A stretch of 6,239 nucleotides of DNA from Clostridia bacterium (GTDB lineage Bacteria; Bacillota; Clostridia; Christensenellales; Borkfalkiaceae), in assembly GCA_017452305.1 (NCBI GenBank), contig JAFTMQ010000157.1, forward strand, positions 1 through 6,239, read 5' to 3'. The translations under genes were made by a program, and so were the position numbers. Numbering within the stretch: position 1 is the stretch's first letter; the number at the start of each line of letters is the position of its first letter. Shown here one piece after another: positions 1 through 6,096 of the stretch. Under the pieces are notes generated by a model that had not been told where the DNA came from, did no database searches, and worked only from the letters and a program-made list of their open reading frames with translations.

Positions 1-1601
1 AAAATTATTTTCCGACCTGTAAAGCGGTTGCTACGTCTCCTATGGCAGTTCCGGCAAGCTACAACGAAATTGTGACGGAAAAAGCGTTGAAAGACCACGT
101 CGGCAAGGTGCTTTACGAAACGACGTTTAGCATTCCCGTGGCTACGGACCCGCTCTATCGTTTGCGCATCGGCGCAACAAGCCATAAGTGCGAAGTGTAC
201 TTAAACGGCAAACATATCGGCGGGGGTATCAACGGCTTTTTCCCGATTGATTTGCCCTTGGAGGACTTGCAGGAAGAAAATCGTTTGTCGGTTGTGATTG
301 ACAATCGTCTTACCTTCCAAACCTTGCCTCCTGGGAAAGTTGTCAACGGAATTCAAATATACAACCACGACTTTTATAATTTCACGGGTATTCACCGTGA
401 CGTGCTTGTGTATTCGTTACCCCAAAAGCATATTGACGATATCACGATTAAGACGGTTGTGGGTGGCGATTATTCCGCGGTATCCGTGAAAGTGGATACG
501 AACTGCGAACAAATCGTTTGCAAGGTGAAAGACGCGGAGGGCAATATCGTAGCGGAAGGCACGGACGGATTGTTAAAGGTGAACAATCCGCAAATGTGGT
601 CGCCCGAAACACCGTATTTGTACACGCTCGTCGTGGAAACGGAGTGTGATAAATACGAAGAACGTTTCGGTATCCGCAAGATTTTTGTGGACGAAAAGGG
701 GTTCTATTTGAACGATAAGCCCGTTTATTTTAAGGGCTTTGGTATGCACGAGGATTTCTTTATTTTGGGCAAAGGTAACAATACGGCGGTTAGTATTCGC
801 GATTTTGAACTTTTAAAATGGATGAACGCTAATTCTTTCCGTACAAGCCATTATCCTTACAGCGAAGAAATGATGAATCTTGCCGATGAATACGGATTTT
901 TGGTTATCAATGAAGTCCCTGCCGTGGGTATGCATTGGTGGGATGATTACAATTTCGGGCCCGACAAGGTCAATGCGGAAACGGCAGTGGTTCATAAAGA
1001 GTTAATTCGTCAATTGATGGCGCGTGATAAAAATCACCCCTCTATCGTTATGTTTAGCGTTGCGAACGAACCCGCAACGCACGAAGAGGCGGCGGGTGAA
1101 TATTTCCGTGACGTTATCGCTTACGCACGTACGGTGTGCGATTTGCCGTTGACGCTTGTTGAGTTTACGCATTTTACGGAAAATTCGTTGGTGACCGACT
1201 TGATTGACGTCGTTTGTATCAATCGTTATTATGCTTGGTACACCGAACATGGCCAAATTAACGTCGTGCGCGAACGTTTGTTGGATGAATTACAAATGTA
1301 TTACGAGGCGGCGAAAAAACCGATTATCGTCACGGAATTTGGTGCGGATACGTTGGAAGGCGTGCATATGCTCCCCGCCGAAACATTCACTGAAGAGTGG
1401 CAGGAAGAGTACTTGATTGAAAACTTCAAGGCAATTGACGCTTGCGAGGGCTGTATTGGCGAGCATATTTGGAATTTGGCAGACTTTAAGACGAAAGAAG
1501 GTTTGCGCAGAGCCCGCGGCAACCGCAAAGGCGTGTTTACCCGTGATAGACAGCCGAAAATGTCGGCGCATTATGTGCGGAAACGTTGGAAAGATAAGTA
1601 A
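1..1601 (+). CDS. uidA: Beta-glucuronidase, glycoside hydrolase family 2 (5'-truncated)
   Basis: Hydrolyses beta-D-glucuronides to free D-glucuronate plus aglycone, probably in the cytoplasm. The frame is open from base 3 through the ATG at 42. That Met sits just before AVPASYNEI, which aligns with AVPGSFND near residue 46 of E. coli GusA, so the true start is upstream and roughly 30 residues are missing. Numbering from the Met at 42: sugar-binding jelly roll (about 1-130), Ig-like sandwich (about 131-215), TIM barrel (about 216-519). The acid/base is E343 in SVANEP (codon 1068-1070) and the nucleophile is E432 in VTEFGADT (1335-1337). The glucuronate-carboxylate motif NxK is N494-R-K496, 62 residues after the nucleophile exactly as in E. 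coli (E504 to N566). INRYYAWY (393-400) and the near C-terminal FTRDRQPK also match. The loop after AVG is about 10 residues shorter than in E. coli. The stop TAA (1599-1601) abuts a terminator, so this gene ends its own transcript. Family assignment is very secure; the natural glucuronide is unknown. Confidence 0.96.
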   Translation, partial: NYFPTCKAVATSPMAVPASYNEIVTEKALKDHVGKVLYETTFSIPVATDPLYRLRIGATSHKCEVYLNGKHIGGGINGFFPIDLPLEDLQEENRLSVVIDNRLTFQTLPPGKVVNGIQIYNHDFYNFTGIHRDVLVYSLPQKHIDDITIKTVVGGDYSAVSVKVDTNCEQIVCKVKDAEGNIVAEGTDGLLKVNNPQMWSPETPYLYTLVVETECDKYEERFGIRKIFVDEKGFYLNDKPVYFKGFGMHEDFFILGKGNNTAVSIRDFELLKWMNANSFRTSHYPYSEEMMNLADEYGFLVINEVPAVGMHWWDDYNFGPDKVNAETAVVHKELIRQLMARDKNHPSIVMFSVANEPATHEEAAGEYFRDVIAYARTVCDLPLTLVEFTHFTENSLVTDLIDVVCINRYYAWYTEHGQINVVRERLLDELQMYYEAAKKPIIVTEFGADTLEGVHMLPAETFTEEWQEEYLIENFKAIDACEGCIGEHIWNLADFKTKEGLRRARGNRKGVFTRDRQPKMSAHYVRKRWKDK

Positions 1602-1604
1602 GAA

Positions 1605-1646
1605 AAAAAAGGAGACAATTTGGCTAAAACTATTGTCTCCTTTTTT
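1605..1646 (+). terminator. Rho-independent terminator after the beta-glucuronidase gene
   Basis: The arms at 1605-1619 and 1632-1646 are perfectly complementary over 15 bp, with core GGAGACAAT/ATTGTCTCC and an A6/T6 extension, around a 12-nt loop (1620-1631). The T6 tract is the 3' end of the hairpin. It begins 3 nt after the beta-glucuronidase stop and separates that gene from the downstream promoter. Confidence 0.93.
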
Positions 1647-1663
1647 CACAAGTAGCAAGAATG

Positions 1664-1679
1664 CAACGTAAAATCGTTG
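1664..1679. promoter_or_regulatory. Candidate operator 1: inverted repeat at the -35 box
   Basis: CAACG (1664-1668) and CGTTG (1675-1679) are perfect reverse complements separated by TAAAAT. The right arm overlaps the first three bases of the -35 hexamer, where a repressor would block RNA polymerase. The arms are only 5 bp, so chance is a real possibility. No regulator gene is in the window to pair with it. Confidence 0.3.
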
Positions 1680-1705
1680 ACAATATATATAAGTCGTATT
1701 ATACT
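1677..1705 (+). promoter_or_regulatory. Sigma-A (sigma-70 type) promoter of the GH2-esterase-uxuA operon
   Basis: A perfect -35 TTGACA (1677-1682), a 17-bp spacer and a -10 TATACT (1700-1705, 5 of 6 to TATAAT) lie in the AT-rich gap just after the terminator. Transcription would start near A1712, giving a leader of about 31 nt. A promoter this close to consensus is expected to be strong unless repressed, and two inverted repeats overlap it. Confidence 0.88.
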
Positions 1706-1708
1706 TAT
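1689..1708. promoter_or_regulatory. Candidate operator 2: inverted repeat over the -10 box
   Basis: ATAAGT (1689-1694) and ACTTAT (1703-1708) are perfect 6-bp reverse complements separated by 8 bp, so the dyad covers the -10 hexamer. Its size suits a dimeric repressor such as a GntR- or LacI-family sugar regulator, but that is inference. The region is AT-rich, which raises the chance of a fortuitous match. Confidence 0.35.
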
Positions 1709-1732
1709 CCTATAACAGAGATTTGCAAGTGC

Positions 1733-1738
1733 AAGGGG
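1733..1738 (+). promoter_or_regulatory. Ribosome binding site of the large GH2 gene
   Basis: AAGGGG ends 4 nt before the ATG at 1743, a rather short spacing. An in-frame ATG at 1809 is preceded by AGGTGGG (1796-1802) with a 6-nt spacer, resembling the uxuA site in this window. Start choice is therefore not completely settled. I prefer 1743 because it gives an ordinary 31-nt leader. Confidence 0.6.
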
Positions 1739-1742
1739 CTCT

Positions 1743-4700
1743 ATGAAAAAGATTATTGAACAGACGGAAAAAGATAGATTTATCCAAATTGCCGCAGGTG
1801 GGAAAAAGATGACGGGCGAAGTAAAACGCATGGCGGAAATTCCGCCTTTGCCGATACAGCATACCCCGTTACAAGCACAAAATACGCAATTCGGCATAAC
1901 CATGTCCGCGTTCAATGAAGAAAAAGACTATCAAGACTTCTTAAAAGAGAAGTCGGATTTGCGCGCGTATTACGCACCTTTTCTTGAAAATTATGCGCGC
2001 CAAGTAAAGTCGGACGCGCTGTATCTCACCGATTTTTCTTATCGCAAGGAAACGGAAGAGGATAAGGCGGACTTTTCGCGCGTGTTAAACGGCGTAGGGG
2101 CGTGGGAGCAGGTAAAAATTCCGCACTACGTCGGCCCCGACGGTAGATGGAATGCCTTTTACCGCACGCAAATCCATTTAGAGAAAAAGTACGCGGATAA
2201 GTATTATATTTTAGATTTTGAGGCGGTGGATTATATTGCCGAAGTGTATATCAACGGCAGAATGGCAGGGCGGCACGAGGGCTTTTTCGCACCGTTTAGC
2301 GTCAATATCACCGACTATATCCATGAGGGCGAAAATACACTGCTTGTCGTAGTGAAAAACGACGTAACGAGTACGGCGGTTACGGTGGACGGCTATGCGC
2401 ACTACGGCGATAAAATCTACGGTGCAACGCACTTTGGCTATGACGAGCCGCAGCTTGGTTGGCACCACTGCCCCGCAGGTGCAGGTATTTTTGGAAAAGT
2501 GAAAATGAGCGTACCATGTACGCAACGAATTACAGATATTTTCGTTCGCCCCGATATTGATCAAGGCAAAATCACCGTACAAACCACCGTGTTTAGCTAT
2601 GCTTATAAAACCTTGAAAAGCAAGGTTTCTTATACGCTTGAAGGACGGAATTTTAAACAAGTCGTTTTTAAAAATAAAGAGGGGAAAACGGACCCGTTCA
2701 CGGTAGATGAAAATTATTTGACGGCAAAATTTGAGTTGGATGATTTCAAGCTTTGGACGCAACAAACGCCCTATTTGTACGCACTCACCGTTACGTTGTA
2801 CGACGAGAACGGCAACGTCTTGGACGAAAAGCAAACGCATTTTGGTATGCGGAAGTTCCACATGGATGAGAATAGCACGCCCAAAGGCGCGTTCTATCTC
2901 AACAACGAGCGCATTATCCTGCGCGGTACGAATGAGATGGGGCATTTACCCCTTTGCGTGATGCGCGGGGATTATGAACAGCTCATCGACGATATTTTGA
3001 TTGCAAAAGTAGCGAACTTGAATTTCTACCGCATGACGCAACGTCCCGTGCACGACGAAATTTACACCTATTTCGATATGCTCGGTATGCTTTGCCAAAG
3101 CGATTTTCCGCTCTTTTCGTACTTGAAACCGAGCGCGGTTGGCGAGGCGTTGAAGCAGGTGCGGGAAATGGAAATTCATACCCGTAACCACCCGTCCGTG
3201 ATCTTGGAAACCTTCTGCAACGAAACGCTTGATAAAACGGCGTGGGGAAAGGAGCAATACAACCTTTCGCGTTTTGAAATTGAAAAATTCTTTAATGCTG
3301 CAAAAGAGGTTGTGGAAATTTACAATCCCGACCGCGTGATTAAGTACTGCGAGGGGGATTACGCGCCGCTTGAACAAACGCACGGCATTAGCGATTTCCA
3401 CTGCTACACCTATTGGTATGTTTCCCACGGTTTGCCGAGCGGGAAATTGCAAAAGGGTTATCTTCCGCCCATTCGCCCCGATTGGATGACGGGCTGTGGT
3501 GAATTTGGCGTGGACGGCTTGGATAGATGGGAGCTTATGCAAAAATATTGTCCCCAGGAATGGCTGCCCAAAACGCAGGACGAGCCGTGGTCGCCAAAGC
3601 CGATAGCTAAAGAGCAGTGCTACGTTTTACACGGCGATTTCTTCCCCGAACAAAACACCGCGCGCGAGTGGATTGCGGCGAGCCGTGAATGGCAGAAAAA
3701 GGCGATTAAAGACTACGTACATATCTTGCGCCGTCGCGTAGATTATATCGAAAGTACGGCGGTGCATCTTCTCATTGACGCGTGGCCCTGCGGTTGGACG
3801 AAAACGCTTGTGGACGTGGATAGAATTCCCAAGCCCGCCTATTATGCGTTCAAGGAAGCGAATATCCCCGTGCGCATAAGCTTGCGTAGGGATAAGTACG
3901 TGGTGTATGCGGGCGACACCTTAACGACGGAAATTTACGCCTTCAACGACACGGCGAAAGACGCGGCTGTAAGCGTGAAAGTAAGCGTGTATTTTAACGG
4001 TGAGGAAATCGCGTCGTATGCGTGCGAAAACACGGCTACGGGGGTAGCATGTACCTATCTAAACGAAATTATCACCGAAATTCCCGACAATAAAACAGGT
4101 AAAATCACGGTGGTGGCGGCGATGAAAAACGGCGCGGAAATCACCTATGACGAGGCGGAATATATCGTCAAGGAAAAGCTGCAAAAAGCGAGCAAAACCC
4201 CCTTGCTTTGCGGGGAACGCGTGCAAGCGGTGGCGAGCGTTTGTGCGGGCGCGCAAACGGATAAGATTATTTTTGCCGACGACGATTATTTCTACGAACA
4301 CCAAAAGGAATTGGAAGAAAAAGCAAAAGCGGGTTGCCGCTTAATTATCGTTACGAACAAGCCGTTAAACGTGTTGGGCGAAGATATTGTGTTCCGTGTG
4401 CATACCTTGGAAGAAGAAGTCCGTGCAAACAATTTTGTCGCAAGAAGTGAAACAAGCAAGTTTACCAAAGAATTTGCAGAAATGGATTTCCAAAACTTCT
4501 ACAACGCAAAGACGGCTTATCAAGATTTGACGGCTTGGTTTAAATTCGAGTGGTCGGATAGCGAAGAAATTTTGTATACCTTTGAGGATACAAGTGACCC
4601 GAAATATGCCTTGCATAAAAAACATAAATTGATTGCTGCAAGCAAAAAACACGGCGAGGGCGAAATTATTTTGACCACCCTTTCCTGCTTGGACGGCTGT

Positions 4701-4757
4701 TTAGGACATAATCCAGTTTTGGATAAGCTCATTATCCATTTTATAGAAAAGGAGTAA
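1743..4757 (+). CDS. Large multidomain glycoside hydrolase family 2 protein, specificity unknown
   Basis: A 1004-aa retaining exo-glycosidase of the GH2 superfamily. Visible architecture: an N-terminal extension (about 1-85) with PPLP at 34-37; sugar-binding jelly roll (about 90-260, with WNAFYRTQIHL at 136-146); Ig-like sandwich (about 261-375); TIM barrel (about 376-705); a beta-sandwich (about 706-812); and a C-terminal alpha/beta domain (about 815-1004) ending in GEGEIILTTL and LDKLIIHF, like the Rossmann or amidotransferase-like tails of some large GH2 enzymes. The acid/base is E494 in ETFCNET (codon 3222-3224) and the nucleophile is E587 in GCGEFGVDG (3501-3503). The glucuronidase NxK motif is absent: the matching stretch reads GWTKTLVDVDRIPKPAYYAF. 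Another activity, such as beta-galactosidase or arabinosidase-like, is therefore more likely than glucuronidase. I see no signal peptide, so it is probably cytoplasmic. It is first in the operon, 4 nt before the SGNH hydrolase gene. Family is sure, substrate is not. Confidence 0.92.
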   Translation: MKKIIEQTEKDRFIQIAAGGKKMTGEVKRMAEIPPLPIQHTPLQAQNTQFGITMSAFNEEKDYQDFLKEKSDLRAYYAPFLENYARQVKSDALYLTDFSYRKETEEDKADFSRVLNGVGAWEQVKIPHYVGPDGRWNAFYRTQIHLEKKYADKYYILDFEAVDYIAEVYINGRMAGRHEGFFAPFSVNITDYIHEGENTLLVVVKNDVTSTAVTVDGYAHYGDKIYGATHFGYDEPQLGWHHCPAGAGIFGKVKMSVPCTQRITDIFVRPDIDQGKITVQTTVFSYAYKTLKSKVSYTLEGRNFKQVVFKNKEGKTDPFTVDENYLTAKFELDDFKLWTQQTPYLYALTVTLYDENGNVLDEKQTHFGMRKFHMDENSTPKGAFYLNNERIILRGTNEMGHLPLCVMRGDYEQLIDDILIAKVANLNFYRMTQRPVHDEIYTYFDMLGMLCQSDFPLFSYLKPSAVGEALKQVREMEIHTRNHPSVILETFCNETLDKTAWGKEQYNLSRFEIEKFFNAAKEVVEIYNPDRVIKYCEGDYAPLEQTHGISDFHCYTYWYVSHGLPSGKLQKGYLPPIRPDWMTGCGEFGVDGLDRWELMQKYCPQEWLPKTQDEPWSPKPIAKEQCYVLHGDFFPEQNTAREWIAASREWQKKAIKDYVHILRRRVDYIESTAVHLLIDAWPCGWTKTLVDVDRIPKPAYYAFKEANIPVRISLRRDKYVVYAGDTLTTEIYAFNDTAKDAAVSVKVSVYFNGEEIASYACENTATGVACTYLNEIITEIPDNKTGKITVVAAMKNGAEITYDEAEYIVKEKLQKASKTPLLCGERVQAVASVCAGAQTDKIIFADDDYFYEHQKELEEKAKAGCRLIIVTNKPLNVLGEDIVFRVHTLEEEVRANNFVARSETSKFTKEFAEMDFQNFYNAKTAYQDLTAWFKFEWSDSEEILYTFEDTSDPKYALHKKHKLIAASKKHGEGEIILTTLSCLDGCLGHNPVLDKLIIHFIEKE

Positions 4758-4761
4758 AAAA

Positions 4762-5355
4762 ATGAAAGAACAGTTTGAATGGATCCATAGTTGGTGTGAT
4801 GAAAATTGGCAAAACGATTTGCCTCGCGTATTGCTCGTTGGGGATTCGATTACGCATAATTATCAAGAAAAGGTACGCGAATTATTGCGCGGCGTTTGCT
4901 ACGTCGATTATATTTCCACGTCGTATGCGATTGACACGAAGATGTATAATCAACTCGTGTACAACTTTATGACGGATAGCAAGTATGCACTTATCCATTT
5001 TAATCACGGCTTGCACGGCATTCATTTGTCGAAGAAATCGTACAAGAGCAGAATGAACAAGTTGCTTTCCAAAATCGATAAAGACGTGAAATTGATTGTG
5101 GCGACTTCTACGATTGTATATAGAGAAGGGAATAAGCGTTTGGACGGCGCGTGGATGAAGCGCGTGAGAGAACGCAACGAAGCAGTGCAAGAAATTGCGG
5201 CGGAAAAGGGCTGCACAGTGGACGATTTATATTCCGTTAGCACTTCTATTCCCAAGGAATATCGCTACGTGGACGGCACGCATTATTTGCAGGAAGGCTA
5301 TGCTATGCTCGCGGAGATGGTTGCAGCGTGCATCCGCAAAAGTTTAGGGAAATAA
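4762..5355 (+). CDS. SGNH/GDSL-family hydrolase, probable carbohydrate O-acyl esterase
   Basis: A 197-aa single-domain serine hydrolase. Block I is GDSIT with nucleophile S29 (codon 4846-4848) after the strand RVLLV. The block III Asn is N81 in HFNHGLHG (79-86). Block V is D171-G-T-H174, giving the catalytic Asp and His. A distinct block II glycine is not obvious; the stretch after VDY reads ISTSYAI. Length and the absence of a signal peptide suit small cytoplasmic acetyl esterases often found beside glycosidase genes. Removal of O-acetyl groups from sugars is the likely role, inferred from family and context. AAGGAG (4749-4754) lies inside the last codons of the upstream GH2 gene, 7 nt before the ATG, and only 4 nt separate the two genes, so translation is probably coupled. 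A lipase, thioesterase or lysophospholipase role is possible but less consistent with the neighbours. Confidence 0.88.
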   Translation: MKEQFEWIHSWCDENWQNDLPRVLLVGDSITHNYQEKVRELLRGVCYVDYISTSYAIDTKMYNQLVYNFMTDSKYALIHFNHGLHGIHLSKKSYKSRMNKLLSKIDKDVKLIVATSTIVYREGNKRLDGAWMKRVRERNEAVQEIAAEKGCTVDDLYSVSTSIPKEYRYVDGTHYLQEGYAMLAEMVAACIRKSLGK

Positions 5356-5358
5356 GGG
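5354..5358 (+). promoter_or_regulatory. Ribosome binding site fixing the alpha/beta-hydrolase start
   Basis: AAGGG begins within the stop codon of the SGNH gene and ends 8 nt before the ATG at 5367. The alternative in-frame ATG at 5328 lies inside the SGNH gene, would add 13 residues and has no comparable site, so 5367 is preferred. Confidence 0.7.
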
Positions 5359-5366
5359 AAAAGACG

Positions 5367-6083
5367 ATGTTTCAAGAGATAGAGTGGCGCGGCTTTCAAG
5401 GCTACGAATTTGTGTTTGAGGGGTTGCAAGCAAAGCTTATCAAACCCAACTGTAAACCGAACGGCAAGTGGCTGTTAAAGGCGGAATATTTCGACGCCTT
5501 TCCCGAAACGGAAATAGAGCTTTTAAACCGTGGTTGGCATTTGGCGTATAACCAAAATCACAACCGTTGGGCGGAAAATTTGGATTTGGAAAGAAAATCC
5601 AAGTTTTTGCAATATATTCCCGAAAAGTTTGGGCTTTCGCAAAAATGCGTTTTGGTGGGTATGAGCTGCGGCGGCTTATATTCTGTTAAGCTTACGGCGT
5701 TAAAACCCGAACGGGTGCAAGGGATTTATTTGGATGCGCCCGTAATGAACTTGCTTAGCTGCCCTTGCAATTTAGGGAAAGGAAACGGCGTTCCGTTTGA
5801 GGAATATACGCATTTCACGGGCAGAACGCTCGTGGATATGCTTAGCTATCGCGAACATCCTATCGACAAAATGCATATCTTAGCAGAGCATAAAATCCCT
5901 ATTGTAATGGTGGCGGGGGATAGTGATACGGTTGTGCCGTATGACGAAAACGGAGCTTTGCTTGAAAAGTATTACAAACAATGCGGTTTGCCTATTGAGG
6001 TATTTGTTAAAAAGGGTGCGGACCATCATCCTCACGGCTTGGAAAATCCGTCTATCGTAGCGGATATTATTGAAAAATTTTAA
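5367..6083 (+). CDS. Alpha/beta-hydrolase (S9/prolyl-oligopeptidase-like fold), probable esterase
   Basis: A 238-aa alpha/beta-hydrolase. The nucleophile elbow is G98-M-S100-C-G (serine codon 5664-5666). The acid is probably D187 in AGDSDTVVP (183-191; codon 5925-5927). The catalytic histidine is H220 or H221 in GADHHPHGLENP (217-228). The early segment WLLKAEYFDAFPETE (35-49) is the oxyanion-side region of a family common next to glycosidase genes in gut bacteria and annotated as alpha/beta hydrolase or S9-like. These are generally presumed carbohydrate esterases, but I cannot name the ester. I see no signal peptide or membrane segment. Three cysteines (C101, C132, C134) lie at and near the elbow, where an arginine is common after the serine in relatives as I recall them. 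It starts 11 nt after the SGNH gene and ends 13 nt before uxuA, so all are co-transcribed. A peptidase role is unlikely given the missing propeller domain and the context. Confidence 0.87.
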   Translation: MFQEIEWRGFQGYEFVFEGLQAKLIKPNCKPNGKWLLKAEYFDAFPETEIELLNRGWHLAYNQNHNRWAENLDLERKSKFLQYIPEKFGLSQKCVLVGMSCGGLYSVKLTALKPERVQGIYLDAPVMNLLSCPCNLGKGNGVPFEEYTHFTGRTLVDMLSYREHPIDKMHILAEHKIPIVMVAGDSDTVVPYDENGALLEKYYKQCGLPIEVFVKKGADHHPHGLENPSIVADIIEKF

Positions 6084-6096
6084 GGTGGGAAATACT

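Noticed and set aside
42..44. ATG at 42 as the true start of the beta-glucuronidase gene
   Set aside because: The frame is open upstream to the window edge, no ribosome binding site precedes it, and the N-terminal strands expected before AVPAS in GH2 glucuronidases would be missing.
1603..1646. Terminator acting in both directions (A8 on the left would read T8 on the other strand)
   Set aside because: No convergent minus-strand gene exists here that would need it; only the + direction is supported.
1290..1658. Minus-strand open frame spanning the end of the beta-glucuronidase gene and the terminator
   Set aside because: The translation over the A/T tracts is low-complexity (a run of Phe and Leu) and the rest is antisense to a conserved catalytic region.
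1669..1682. Possible CcpA catabolite-repression site (cre) overlapping the -35 box
   Set aside because: It matches the cre consensus at 11 of 14 positions by eye but misses the conserved second-position G, and most of the match comes from AT richness. Not strong enough to annotate.
1725..1735. Tandem GCAAG-T-GCAAG next to the ribosome binding site
   Set aside because: Two 5-bp copies are easily explained by chance, with no third copy in register and no known function.
2211..2945. Minus-strand open frame of 244 codons
   Set aside because: It lies wholly inside the well-supported GH2 gene on the opposite strand and its translation shows no recognisable motif. It is a by-product of codon usage, as are the other minus-strand frames.
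1743..4757. Large GH2 annotated as a second beta-glucuronidase
   Set aside because: It lacks the NxK carboxylate-recognition motif and the NRYY element that the upstream glucuronidase has; only the general GH2 catalytic pair is shared.
5328..5330. ATG at 5328 as the start of the alpha/beta-hydrolase gene
   Set aside because: It lies inside the SGNH gene without a good ribosome binding site. The ATG at 5367 has AAGGG at suitable spacing, and the 13 extra residues do not look like part of the fold.
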